NCBI GenBank assembly: GCA_964247055.1
Contig: OZ176053.1
Coordinates: forward strand, 7,068,001-7,132,000
DNA length: 64,000 nt
From: Paragordius varius
Lineage: Eukaryota; Nematomorpha
Direction: 5' to 3'
In this document: positions 19,710-31,213 of the stretch, in pieces
Layout: each line of letters begins with the position of its first letter
Position numbering within the stretch: the stretch's first letter is position 1
Made by a program: the position numbers and the translations under genes
The notes under the pieces: generated by a model
Database searches by the model: none
Told to the model about the DNA's origin: nothing
What the model saw: only the letters and a program-made list of their open reading frames with translations

Positions 19710-21821
19710 TGTGAACAGATATTTTGAACTTTGACGCAATACAAAATTAAAACATATTTTGCTTTACAACATCGGGGTGGTATATTACACAGTCACAAAA
19801 TATCCCGATGAAATATATATATTCTGATAAGAAAATATCAAAATTATCAAGGTTTTTAAGTGATTTACACTTTTGTGATCAGTCCGTATATAATTGCCAA
19901 AGGTGCGCATTTTTTTCAAATACATTTTTTGGTGAAAGCTAAATGCTTTATTTCAAAAGATATCACTAAAAAATATAACACAAACTAAAAGAGCAAAACA
20001 AAATTTTTATAATTTTTAGATATGGGCTCTGAAAGTCCCATTTTTTGCCTCTTTTATAATGGACTGTGCTCTAAAAACGGAAAAATTTTGACATGATGCA
20101 ATAATTTCAAAAATATGATAAATTTTGTTATCGAATAAAAAGGTTTTTTTAAAAATGCATACCTTAAAAATTTATTTTTTAGCAAAATTTTGTTGAAGCG
20201 TTTTTGTTTATGATGGAAACGATACAAACGGGTGAGATGCTATTCCATTTATATATATAATTCGATTATGCTAATTTTTCTCGCTCAGAATTTTGATCAA
20301 AATTTTCGCTCGTTTTTAAGTTAAAATTGAGTTTTATAACAAAAATTTACCAAAATTTGCAAGCAAACAAACCTTTAATTTAAAATTCTCAACATACAGT
20401 AATTTTCCACATCATTTAAGTATTTAGAGGGTTTTATTATATCTTAAAGCTTCATACCGTTTTCATTCTGCTTCAAAATAGTTTGCGCTTCAACAAAATA
20501 TTTCAAATTTGTTTATGAAAAATAAGAAAACTAATAAAAATTAAAGTTAAGGAAAGAAATTTAGAAATATCATACCTCCCATCGCTGGTCAAATCATGAC
20601 CAGTGACTATTTATTTTTTAACCATAGTCATTGATAAAAACACCTGTTTGAAAAAATGGTAGTAAATTTTTTTTGGAAGAGAGATACTAAGATTTATTGT
20701 TTTTTAATATATTTTTTAAAATACAAATATTATTTAATTATGCTCATTTAACAATATTTAAAATTGTTAAAAATGCCTCTTTATAATACAAGTATTTAAG
20801 CATAATTAGTTATTTCGAAAAACAAGATAGCACTTTGCAAATTATGCCATACAATATATGTGAACCATTCAAAAATGTAAAACATCCTATAATTGGTATT
20901 TTAATGATGAAAGAAAGTGTAAAACAAATTAGGTAAAATTTAAAATAAATCTATGCATTTGAAGATTCAGAAGGCCACAAACATGTGGCAAAATTTATTT
21001 AACAATTTCTTGACCAAATTCGATCGAAAATATAAATATATACAAACTTTAAAGAAAAAACATGACATTATTAAAGAAACGCAAGTGCAATTTGAACTTA
21101 TTTTGACAATCTAATATCGCATGATACTTATTTAAGTACAAAGCGGTCATGAACCTGGTCTGACTGGGTCTGACCCGATTTTTTAAAAAAGTAATCAAGC
21201 ACAACCCTACTCCCACCTAATGAGTAAAGACGTAAAAACATTTTTAAATACGAAAAAACGTTTATTTCGTTATCATATGCCATATATAATAAATTTTATA
21301 TAATATGTTACGGGAATACTAATTTTCTACATAATTTCCCGTTCATAAAATGAAATTTTTAAACCTTAACATAGATTAAAATATCATGAATTAATTTTGT
21401 TAACTCATTCTAAATTTTGAGGCACCTCTTTTTGCGTAAGCCCTGAATAAAAGAGCCATTAGCCTGAATCTTACGATTCGAGATTTATAGTTTCGCCACT
21501 GCTGCCTTTATAAGCGGCATCCAATCCAATTTTATGTATAATACGAGTGCAAAATAAAGTATTAACCAATTAAAAATAGGCCAATCTTAGTTTTTTACCG
21601 CAAAATGAACCATTTCTTTACAATTTATGTGGTTATTTTTACAGAGGGTACTATATTAAATTCTAAAATACTTTTATTGAATAAATAAAAGGTAAATTAT
21701 ATATTTATATAAAATTTATTTTTTTAATTTAAAAAAGCAGTACAAAAGTGGGCGCAGTACAGGCGCAGTTTTTTTCTGAAAACCCAGTACTGTACTGCGA
21801 AAAACAGCCTATCTGGTCACA
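19710..21821. mobile_element. TIR element 'N' (TGTGACCAGATA), copy 1
   Basis: The left end reads TGTGAACAGATA and the right end TATCTGGTCACA, an inverted pair. Inside both ends are GCAGTACA-type motifs. The related copy at 34809-36973 has the same limits, which supports one 2.1-kb element. It contains MITE M. No transposase frame and no clear target duplication were found, so it is at best non-autonomous, and could be two adjacent elements sharing an end type. Confidence 0.6.
20584..21216. mobile_element. MITE 'M', copy 2
   Basis: The order matches 12497-13180: ATCATGACCAGTGACTATTT at the left, the GAAAGAAAGTG block inside, and GGTCTGACTGGGTCTGACC then ACCCTACTCCCACC at the right. Confidence 0.6.
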
Positions 21822-22937
21822 TTTTGTATTTTTTCAATTTTACCATTGCACACATGTCACGCTGATTAACTTTTTAACTTTAGGTTTTAGTTAAAAATAA
21901 ATATTATCAAGTATTTTTGAATAAAATTTTTAATATATTTCGGTTTATTAATGTAATATAAAAGTATTTTGCCATCGTTTCAATTCCCTCCATATTTTTT
22001 AAAGTATATAATTTTAACAGGCCAGGGATATCCAACTACCCCAATTTGAATTGAAGGACTAAAATGAATGTCTTGCATCCAAGTGTTAAAATAGGATCTG
22101 TAGCTAGCCAAATGAATAGTAATAGTAAGAACGTATGTGGTAATTGGCCAGAAATCAAATCTCCTGGGAATTATACATATCGAAATAAAAGGTCAACGAA
22201 ACATTTTGGCTAGTTTTATTAGAAGCGTTCTCAAAACGGTGTGAGGTTGTGTTCACAAAGTTATATCCTCAACTGTTTAATATATAAATTTTTTTGGTTT
22301 GGTGTAGACGGCTTATTTCTTTAATTTCTGAAACGGATCATCGTCAGAGTTCAAAAACTATTGATTGAAACTCCATATTAAACATTTCTCACCTCTTTAC
22401 CACCCTCAAACAGAAGTGTCAGTAAAAAACGATTCGGACGATAAAGATAAAATATGACGCGAGAAAAACAAAATCGTTCAGACTTGGCGATGCTAAATTT
22501 ATCGGACTATTGCTATATGTGTCTTTGTTGGTCAAAAACCAGAAATATTTTTTGAACTAGAAAGCCAGGGGAATACTAAAGGGATCAGTAGATTTTAAAG
22601 ATTCCTCCGAAGTAACTTATTATTCGGAATGTAAAGACCAAGGTTGACGAAAAAACGTAGTTGCTCGCCCGACATCGTCCACATCTCTGTTTTTGATGGT
22701 CGAGTTAATTTTCCCAAAAAAATGCTAAGCTGTACGCCAAAATTTGGAAGGGAGATGTTAGGAGAATTTTGTTTAGTTATAAATATTTATTCTATATTAA
22801 ATAGAATATACATTCTAATTGCTTTATATGTATTATTGTGTTGTATTTATAACTATTCTGATTTAATATATCTATAGCTTAAATATAAACAACTATTCCA
22901 AATATGGTAACGCATCCGATAAAGAAACTATATCTTT
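21822..22937 (+). repeat. repeat segment 'Q', copy 1
   Basis: This 1.1-kb stretch recurs at 36974-38093 and, shortened and inverted, at 28561-28912. It starts near a hAT-like CCAGGGATATCCAACTAC string (22022). A frame around 22060-22210 reads VGNWPEIKSPG-type residues but has no recognised family. A second conserved patch encodes NAKLYAKIW near 22725. It may be an old transposon body; no function can be given. Confidence 0.5.
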
Positions 22938-23333
22938 AAAGCGGGTAAAACGGTTTTCTTATTTAAATAATGGTAAAAGAAAAATCAATCTCGAATACTG
23001 TGCTGCAGAAGGCATTTGATTTTGCTCCAAATAAAATAACAACAGCCGATAATGAGTGCTAAGAATCGGTTAAAACAATATTTTAAATAGTAATACAGCG
23101 GTACTTATCATTTATGCGACCATGCTCCCACAACATCTGAAATCAGATTCATACTGGCAACACTATATTCCGAAACCACTGAAATTTAAAAAATTGATAC
23201 CGGATATTATAAGAAAATAAATCAATTGGCCTCCTCTAGATGTTGAAGAATTTTTTTAAGAAGAAACCGAATGAATGCGCCTAATGCTCAAAGCCTCAAC
23301 ATATTACGAAACTTATTTCCAAAATCACCGTAA
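22938..23333 (+). pseudogene. decayed basic-protein family copy Z1
   Basis: It begins with KRVKRF-like codons, keeps PKPLKFKKLIPDIIRK in one frame, then shows a stop where the gene has KEADW. LDVEEFF-like codons follow, interrupted by further stops and indels, and the end is the family's CCGTAAGAG. The Lys/Arg-rich head is missing. It is a pseudogene of the C-terminal half of the 422-aa protein. Confidence 0.75.
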
Positions 23334-23796
23334 GAGTTAACAGATCTATATTTTATGATAAATTTATTGCCCTAAATAAGAAAATTTTGTCGGAAAATAT
23401 ATCCTGTAAATAAACTCAATTTAAATAATTAGTATTATTTATTAGTAATAGAGATATTATGGATCATAGCTTTCAGATTGAGTTTATTTTATTGTATGAA
23501 TGAACACCTTCTTCAAATTACGGGCACAAATAAATTCTATAGTTCTTATTCGATTAGTTGTAAAAAAATATTTAATTTTAAAAACACCATAAAAATTATA
23601 TCAATTTTAAAATTATCCATTCTATATGGACGTGCCTGATTCGTATGTGAAAATTTTGACTGGCTATCTTTATAAACGGCACTAAAGAATCATTTCATAG
23701 GGGAATCATGTTCTGCAATACAATTCTTTACTACTTCCTGCCTAAAATTATCTTTGTAAACTAGTGTTAAGATTTGGTAACATATATATATATATA
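23334..23796 (+). repeat. 3' flank of pseudogene Z1
   Basis: This non-coding flank is shared with 42094-42557 and, inverted, with 40937-41402. It ends with AAGATTTGGTAAC and a TA run where MITE S is inserted. Confidence 0.6.
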
Positions 23797-24258
23797 ATTT
23801 GCACTTCAAGAGTGCCCTTGAACACACTTCAGGTAAGTCCTTGATCATTTCCAATTTGTCCTTAGATTTTGAAATTTATTGATCATATTTTAATATTGTT
23901 CTTAAAACCAGATTTATTTGTTTCAACTCAAATTTTTCCAATCAAAAAAATTATTAATTTATAGATGTTTTATGGAAATTTGTAATTAATGGCTTAGAAA
24001 ACCTATAAAATTTTCAATTACGTATATATAAAATATTTTTAAAAAAACTAATAAAATAGATTGTTTAAAAGTTGATATTTATTTAGAGTCTATATTGAAT
24101 TAAGAGAATAGGTTAAAAATCACAAAATAAATGAATGATACAAGGTTTTATTTATAAAAAACAAAAAAGAGTTAAAGGACCAATGAAATGTTTAAGGATA
24201 AACTTGAAATGTTCAAGGACTAACTTGAAGTGTTTAAAGATACTCTTGAAGACAAAAT
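23797..24258. mobile_element. MITE 'S', copy 1
   Basis: The left end ATTTGCACTTCAAGAG pairs with the right end CTCTTGAAGACAAAAT as terminal inverted repeats. Subterminal CAAGGACTAACTTGAAGTG-type repeats continue inwards. It is about 460 bp with no coding sequence. The equivalent place after the intact gene (about 5830-5850) lacks it. Confidence 0.75.
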
Positions 24259-24299
24259 AATATATTATATTTATATATAAACGTTGATATAACCTTTTG

Positions 24300-24535
24300 A
24301 TTCCAAAAACCCTAACCCTAATTTAATCATTACAGAGAAATCACAATAAACCGTCAGGTAAATGGCCCAATTATATAACTACAGAGAAATTATGTGAACC
24401 ACCAGATATGTTACCTGTTTTATAGGTATTAAGCTAAATAAACCGCCAGGTATGTGTCCAGTTACAGAGAAATCAAAATGACCCACCAGATAAGTTGCTT
24501 AGTTCAATGGTCTCAGAGATACCAAATTATTGAAG
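24300..24535 (+). repeat. CCGCCAGATATG minisatellite
   Basis: About four degenerate units (AACCGTCAGGTA, AACCACCAGATATG, AACCGCCAGGTATG, ACCCACCAGATAAG) match the family at 240-770. The same stretch is inverted at 40190-40440. Confidence 0.7.
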
Positions 24536-24990
24536 ACTGTCCACTTATAAAAAAAATATACAATAAACTTTAAATATAAAAATATAATATTTTGGAACTA
24601 GCGATGTAGATTAATTGACTGATTTATATCTTGATTGACCTATATATACATAATTTAACTCATAAAATTTTTCATTGAAATTACTTTAAAACAATTGAAA
24701 AACGTATAGGCTTATTTTTATTGTCGCATATATTGTACAACGAATTTATAAAGGGTTGGTAGGTGTGGGAATATATTTTATTAACCCTGAAACAGATGAA
24801 CGGCTCTTTTTTAACTTTTAGTGTCGTTCGTTTTATATAAATTCAACAAATTTAGAGCGCGCAAATAGAAACGGAATGGGAAAAGCGCAAATCCAATTTT
24901 GACCTTTTCCGCGAATACGACTGTTCGATTATGAGCCTAACATTCTTTTGTATTTTAATTATTAAAGTAACTGACCCTTTTCCACAGTAA
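24536..24990 (+). repeat. block 'V', copy
   Basis: The motifs CGATGTAGATTAAT, GGTAGGTGTGG and CGGAATGGGAAAAGCGC appear in the same order as at 771-1145. It is inverted relative to 39780-40190. No gene was seen. Confidence 0.65.
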
Positions 24991-25002
24991 AATTTGGTTT
25001 GC

Positions 25003-25225
25003 GTTTTTGAATTGAAAAACTTTAAGTTGAAACAAATATATTTGGTTTTTGAATTAACAATTTAATTTTAAAATGAATAAATATGTAATAAAAGTGAATT
25101 CGGTTAAAAAATAATAAAAAAAATCATCTAAACATTATGATTAAATCTAAATTTAAAATTTTAAGGATCCAACAAATGATCAAGAACTAACCTGAAGTGT
25201 TCAAGGATACTTTATGAAATTATAT
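25003..25225. mobile_element. truncated MITE 'S', copy 2
   Basis: Only one end (AACCTGAAGTGTTCAAGGATAC, read towards the right) and part of the interior remain. Compared with 39026-39780, about 500 bp is missing at its left side. Confidence 0.55.
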
Positions 25226-25685
25226 ATATTACCAAATCTTAACAATAAATTACAAAGATGATTAGGCGAATTGTATTGGAGAACTATATTCATTTATTTT
25301 ATGATTCTTTAGTGCCTTATAAGGATAGCCAGTCCAAATTTTCACAAATATTCGCACAAGCATATTAAATGGTATAAGATATTCAATTGATATAATTTTT
25401 AAGGTTAAAATGTAATAAAATAAATAAATTTTTTACAATTTAAAAACGAATAATAGTTATAAATATATCTGTACCCTTTATAATTTGAAGAAGTTGACTC
25501 ATACATAAAAATAAACTCAAATGTCTGAAACAAAGGATTCATAAAATCTCATTAATGAATAAATTTAATTATTTAAATTGGGTTTATTGATTATATTTTC
25601 CGACAAAATTTTCTGATTTAGGGCGATAATAATATTTAATTTATTAGAATGTATATATATGTATCTAGAACTGTCTAAAAAACTC
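25226..25685 (-). repeat. 3' flank of pseudogene Z2
   Basis: This is the inverted counterpart of 38532-39025: a TTACCAAATCTTAAC string, an AT-rich middle and a TATATATA run next to the pseudogene end. No gene was seen. Confidence 0.6.
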
Positions 25686-26120
25686 TTGTGAATTTGAAAG
25701 TAAGTTTTTTGGGTCGTAGTTTTGAGCGTGAACGTAAAATTTCAGAGCGTCATGTGTTAAGCTTTGAGCATTCGGGGCATTCATTCGGTTTCTTCTTAAA
25801 AAAATTCTTCAACATCTAGAGGAGGCCAATTGATTTATTTTCTTATAATACCCGGTATCAATTTTTTAAATTTCAGTGGTTTCGGAATATAGTATTGCAG
25901 TATGAATGTGATTTATCAGATGTATTATGAGACATGGTCGCGTAAATGATAAGTACCGCTCTATTACTATAAAAAAAGATTGTTTTAACCGATTCTCAGC
26001 ACTCATTATCGGTTGTTGTTATTATATTTGGAGAAAAATCAAATGCCTTCTGTAGCACAGTATTCGAGATTGATTTTTCTTTTACCATTATTTAACAAGG
26101 AAAACCGTTTTACCCGCTTT
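25686..26120 (-). pseudogene. decayed basic-protein family copy Z2
   Basis: Read on the minus strand, it starts with KRVKRFSLLNNG-like codons and carries the IPGIIRK-like patch, then a stop and LDVEEFF-like codons. The family's CCGTAAGAG end has changed to CACAAGAG. Several stops and indels make it a pseudogene. It is closest to Z3 at 38094-38531. Confidence 0.7.
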
Positions 26121-26277
26121 AAAGATATAGTTTCTTTATCGGATGCTGTTACCATATCTGGAATAGTTGTTTATATTTAAGCTAAAGATTTATTAAATCA
26201 GAATAGTAATAAATACAACACAATAATACATATAAAGCAATTAGAATGTATATTCTATCAAATATAGAATTAATATT

Positions 26278-28560
26278 CATTATTATTGTAGCAAAGATCG
26301 TTGTCGATTTTTTGCTTTTTCGAAGGTGTATTTTCTCCAGTTTATATAATTGTAAGTGAGTGATGTTAACTGTTGTAAAGAGAGATTGGTTTCTTTGGTT
26401 AGGTTTTTAATCTAGCGCATCTTGCAGCGTCCACGTTTCCTGGATCCGTCGACCATGCCTTTCATTAGTTGGAATTCCAAGTCATTAGCTCTGGTAATGT
26501 GACCAAAGTATGATAATTTCATTTTGAGGCACATGCCAATCAAGTGTATCTCGGGGTTTATTTTAAGGATTACAGTGTTTTTTACTTTATCTTTCCAAGT
26601 GATTTGAAGTGCCTTCCGCCAGCACCAGATTTCGAAGGCGTTAATGTATTTTTCGTCTACCTTTTTTATTGTCCAGCTTTCTGATGCATATAGCATGCTA
26701 GGAAATATTAGGGCTTTAACTAAACGGATTTTTGTTTTAAGTTTGATGTCGTGTGATGACCATAGTTTATTATATTTTATCATTTTTGGCTTTGCAATTC
26801 CTATTCTTCTTTTAATGTCTGGGGTGCTGTTGTTAGTTGTATTTATAAGACTGCCTAGGTAAGTGTATTGGGACACTACTTCTTTTTGTTGGTTGTGAAA
26901 AGATAAGTTGTTATAATGGGTATGAGCGTTTATAGTCATGATTTTAGTTTTTTTTGAAATTGATCGTCAATTCAAATTTTTGGCATTCGTTTGAGAATTC
27001 AGTTAGGAGTTTTTTCAGGTTGTCCACTGAGTTTGACAGCAGTATGGTGTCATCAGCATAATGAAGTGATGATATAATAATGCCGGCAATGCTTATACCA
27101 TTTATCTATGTTCCGTAATACGCTTCTATGCAGACGTTAAAAAGAGTGGGTGAGAGGATACAACCTTGTCTTAGACCATACCCAATTACTTGTGCCATGT
27201 GGGGTTTTTATGTTTAGTGATGAATTGGAATAAAGGGATTTTATGATGTTTAAAATGTGATCTGAAACTCCCATCTGAGATATTGCCTTCCACAGCGTGT
27301 CGTGTTTCACGCTGTCGAAGGCTTTTGTAATCAATGAAGCAGATGTGGGTTTCTTTCTGAAATTCAATTTGTTTTTCGAATATCCAACGTATATTGCTGA
27401 TCATGTCCCTGCATCCGCGATTGGATCTAAATCCCGCTTGAGTATTAGAAAGTTCGGCTTCAATTATGCCTTGGATACGCCTGTGAATTATTTTGAGGAA
27501 AACTTTTGATGCTTGATTGATTAGCGCTATAGTTCTATAGTTGTTAAATGATTTAGGATCGCCTTTTTTCAAGATGGGGATGAGTATTGATTTGCACCAG
27601 TCTTGGGGGAATGAGGCGTGAGCAAATATCTTTTGGAATAAGCCAGTTAGGATATGGGGGATAAAACAAATGAGTTCGGTTGGAATATCGTTGTACCCCT
27701 CAGATTTGTTGGGGAATGGTTAAGCGCCCATTCAACTTCCTCTTTGATGATCGGCGGGTCATGTTGATAGATCTCATTGTTTTTATCGGCGTTCATGGAC
27801 TGGAGCCGTATAGTTTTAATACATATGGTTCCCATTGTTTCACCAGTGTTTTTTTGTCTGTGATGATATCTCCATCTTCCTTTCTCATTGGGCCTTTGTA
27901 GATTTTAGAACTACGTGGAGCAATGTGTACTTCAGCAAAGTAGTTGTTGTTATGTTTAGCAGCGTTTTCTAGTTTTAAGCACAGCTGATTGTAGTGATCG
28001 TTTTTGTCTTCCCGAGCGCTTTTTTGGAAATTTGCGTTAAGTGATTTGTACTCTGCCATATTATAGCGTTTAGGTTGGCGCCGTTTGTCCGCCAAATCTA
28101 AACTTTTTTGTGATAACTTAATTTTGTTAAGATGGGATTTTTGGATAGGGATGCATTATCTGGCTGTAGTGCTAGTGATATTTTGTATTGTATTCTAAAG
28201 ATTTTCAGCGTCATCGTCTATTTCGAGTGTTTTAAATCTGTTTTCAAGTAACAAAGGAAACTCGGGGTAGATCGCAGAGAAATCTAATTTGAGTTTATGC
28301 TGAAATTTTGGTTAGCGTGAGAGAACTGTTTTAATTTTTAGTTTAGCTATAAGGAGATTATGATCAGAATAGCAGTCAGAACCAGGGTAAGTTTTTACGT
28401 TCATAAAGGAAGATTTATATTTTTGCATACCGAGAATAAAGTCAATTTGGTTTCTGTGCTTCTTGCAAGGTGAAATCCATGTGTATAGCCTTCGCTTAGG
28501 TTGTTAGTTTGATATGAATAATTTGTGTCCACTGCAAAATTCTATGAGGCAGTCTCCTCT
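26278..28560 (-). mobile_element. 5'-truncated LINE (endonuclease-RT type)
   Basis: Minus-strand order: the end of an APE-type endonuclease (HRNQIDFILG, then SDHNLL) near 28.33-28.47 kb; RT motifs KKGDPKSFNNYRTIALIN near 27.55 kb, TQAGFRSNRGC near 27.43 kb, DSVKHDTLW near 27.31 kb and a YADD box at about 27049-27063; and a tail with YLGSLINTT, FPSMLYASESWTIKK and YFGHITRAND. This resembles animal LINEs often annotated as endonuclease-reverse transcriptase; the clade is not assigned. Frames shift between the endonuclease, RT and tail parts, so it is dead. It interrupts a sequence that is continuous at 22770-22785 and 37935-37950, with a few target bases replaced. Confidence 0.9.
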
Positions 28561-28912
28561 CTAAACACAATCCTCCTACTATCTCCCTGCCAAATTTTGG
28601 CGTACAGCTTAGCATTTTTTGGGAAAATTAACTCGACCATCAAAAACAGAGACGATGTGGGCGATATTGGGCGAGCAACTACGTATTTTCGCCAACCTCT
28701 GGTCTTTACATTCCGACGTTCACCTGTTATATCGATATGTATACAGGAGATTTGATTTCTGGCCAATTACCACATACGTTCTCATTATTACTATTCATTT
28801 GGCTAGCTACAGATCCTTTTTTAACACTTGATTATTTTTAACAAAAACCTAAAATTAAAAATTTAGTCAGCGTGACGTGTGTGCAATGGTAAAATTGAAA
28901 AATAATACAAAA
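28561..28912 (-). repeat. repeat segment 'Q', inverted and shortened
   Basis: This is the inverted match to parts of 36974-37935; the stretch equivalent to about 37345-37780 is missing. The deletion leaves a 74-codon open frame on the minus strand (28542-28766, containing GWRKYVVARPISPT and NAKLYAKIWQGD) that runs into LINE sequence. I regard it as chance. Confidence 0.6.
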
Positions 28913-29664
28913 TGTGACCAGATAGGCTGTTTTTCGCAATACAGTACTGGGTTTTCAGAAAAAAACTGCGCCTGTACTGCGCCCACTTTTGTACTGCTTT
29001 TTTAAATTAAAAAAAATTAATTTTATAATATATAATTAACTTTTATTTATTCAATAAAAATATTTTAGATTTTAATATAGTACCCTCTGTAAAAATAGAA
29101 ATGGTTCATTTTGCGGTAAAAAACTAAGACTGACCGTTTTTAATTGGTTAATATTTTATTTTCCACTCGTATTATACATAAAATTGGATTGGATGCGTCA
29201 AACCGCTTATAAAGGCAGCAGTGGAAAAACTATAAATCTCGAATCGTAAGATTCAAGCTAATGGCTCTTTTATTCAGGGCTTACGCAAAAAGAGGTGCCT
29301 CCAAATTTAGAGTGAGTTAACAAAATTAATTCATGATATTTTAATAAATGTTTGAGCACGTTTAAAAATTTCATTTTTTTGTTATATTAATTAAACGGGA
29401 AATTATGTAGAAAATTGTTATTCCCGTAACATATTATATAAAATTTATTATATATGGAATATGATAACGAAATAAACGTTTTTTCGTATTTAAAATTGTT
29501 TGTTTTTACGTCTACTCATTAGGTGGGAGTAGGGTTGTGCTTGATTACTTTTTTAAAACATCCGGTCAGACCCAGTCAGACCATGGTCATGACCGTGGTC
29601 ATGACCATTTTGTACTGAAATAAGTATCATGCGATATTGGATTGTCAAAATAAGTTCAAAATCT
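28913..29664 (-). mobile_element. partial TIR element 'N' with end of MITE 'M', inverted
   Basis: It starts with TGTGACCAGATAGG (the N right end, inverted). The GCGCCTGTACTGCGCCC motif follows, then GTGGGAGTAGGGTTGTGC and the GGTCATGACC cluster of M. It breaks off at 29664 inside M, where an unrelated inverted repeat begins. Confidence 0.65.
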
Positions 29665-30237
29665 TGTGTTTATAATTAGTATTTCTAAATATTATGGAGT
29701 TATTTAAGATATCCTCGCTTTTGTATTTATAGTGTTTGAAAGGAATAAGAGTATAATTTTAAGATCGAATCGTATGTTTAATAATGAATTTGAATGGAGA
29801 AGTAAAAAATATATTAATAATCGTTGTTTTTAAAATTTTAAGGCATACATTTTTGTGTAGTCCAATTAATTTCTTAAAAAGTATTAACTTAACCAGGACA
29901 CGTTATTGTAAAATAATCAAATAAAAACTATCCTAAAAATTAATTTATCAAACTCGAAACTATTCAATATAAATGTAAACTTTAGAGTTTTTTTTTATAA
30001 ATTATTTACTTTATATTTATAATTTAATTAATTTATATATATATTAAACCCAAACTCGAAAATATTTAGTATATCTATGACGAATATACTTAGTCTATTA
30101 TATTCGGAATCGTATGATTATTTATAAGAATATAAATTATATATCTTCTAAATTTTTGTAAGAAAATTCTTACGGTGAATTGAAATTCGTATCACTCGCG
30201 AATTTCTTACGCTGATGAGACTTTGAGCGTAAAAATT
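29665..30237 (-). repeat. inverted repeat arm, partner of 31137-31700
   Basis: Read on the minus strand this is the last 75 bases or so of the short paralogue (from GAATTTTTACGCTCAA to the CCGTAAG stop) and about 480 bp of its downstream flank. It includes a 120-bp insert that 31.55-31.67 kb has and 7.1 kb lacks. Arms face each other across about 0.9 kb. Confidence 0.8.
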
Positions 30238-30576
30238 CGGATCATCCTTCACAAAATCAGTCTGATAATGATTCAGTAATAGTACCGGAAACAATTGTTC
30301 CTACCCAGACATTAAACAAAAACATTTCAACAGATTCTTCGAAATTACTTAATAGCTCTCCTACTGTAAGTAATAAACCCCGAGAAATTACAATACATAC
30401 AACAAAAGAGTTAAAGCAGTCTGCTTTGTCAAACATAGTACAGCAACAATTAATAATATCCTCGAAAATCTTACGCCTGCAGAAAAACATTTAGATAAGA
30501 CTGTTTCTAATATAATAGCCACATCTTATAATAATTCCCAAGTAACAGTTATGCCTTCAAAAAAAGGGTTAAACGG
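30238..30576 (+). pseudogene. fragment of the 422-aa gene (repeat region)
   Basis: This is a near-identical copy of 4953-5291, covering the linker from SQNQSDNDS to PSKKGLK. One base is lost after SALSN (CAAACATAG versus CAAACAATAG), breaking the frame. Both ends are rearrangement joints. The left joint meets the inverted paralogue at a shared CGG. The right joint fuses GGGTTAAACGGT to the sequence found at 6114 with shared ACGGT. Confidence 0.85.
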
Positions 30577-30803
30577 TTTAACTTCATTAAGATTATCATT
30601 TTAATTAAATTATATATTATATTTATTTTCTTTTATAAGATTTTAAGCTCTATTATTTTGCTTAAATTATAGATTTCAATTCAAAATATTAATTAACTAT
30701 AAATTTAAAAAAGTTTACAAAATTTCGGGACCAGCAGCACATAATACAATTTGGTTAATTGTCACATATTTTTGTCAAATTTGAAATATTATATTACAAT
30801 CAT
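30577..30803 (+). repeat. copy of 6.12-6.35 kb
   Basis: This is the upstream flank of the short paralogue, matching 6119-6348 with minor indels. No coding sequence was seen. Confidence 0.7.
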
Positions 30804-31213
30804 ATGCATCTAAAAAAAATATAACAATAGCCTATTGGCAAGAAATATACAATATTCCTTCAACAAAACGGCTAAAACGGTCCACATTTTTGTATAATGA
30901 CACGCCACCAATGACAAATGATTTACAAGAAGAAACAACTCCAACAACATCTCAAGATAAGATTGATGACAACAAGCCAAGGACATCAAATAATGCAGAA
31001 CCAGTGAAATATCAGAAACTGATACCGGAATTCCTGAGGGAACGAATCGATTGCATATCCCCGATTAATTTTGAACAAATTAGTTTGAAGAAAAAAATCG
31101 CCCAATTAAGAAACGTAATCAGTGCATCCGAGATCGGTCAGGCCGAATTTTTACGCTCAAGGTCTCTTCAGCGTAAAAAATTCGCAAGTGATACAAATTT
31201 CAATTCACCGTAA
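30804..31213 (+). pseudogene. third copy of the short paralogue, frameshifted
   Basis: It is almost identical to 6349-6756. Two extra A residues in the run after ATGCATCT put the start codon into a frame that stops after six codons. From MTNDLQEE (ATG at 30911) onward the frame to NFNSP and the TAA stop is intact, so a shorter product of about 100 aa containing the conserved module remains possible. Known differences include NNAEP for NNAKP. Confidence 0.7.

Larger units (their letters stand above)
22938..29664 (-). repeat. inverted arm of 36.25-41.76 kb duplication
   Basis: Read on the minus strand, this contains in order: M and N ends, Q, Z2, S2, V, minisatellite, S1 and Z1. That is the same order as M3, N2 end, Q2, Z3, S3, V, minisatellite, S4 and Z4 on the plus strand at 36.25-41.76 kb. 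The LINE at 26278-28560 and a deletion near 25.0 kb are the main differences. Confidence 0.8.

Noticed and set aside
28542-28766. 74-codon minus-strand frame ending in LINE sequence
   Set aside because: It spans a deletion joint and the LINE junction. The two intact Q copies are interrupted in the same region.
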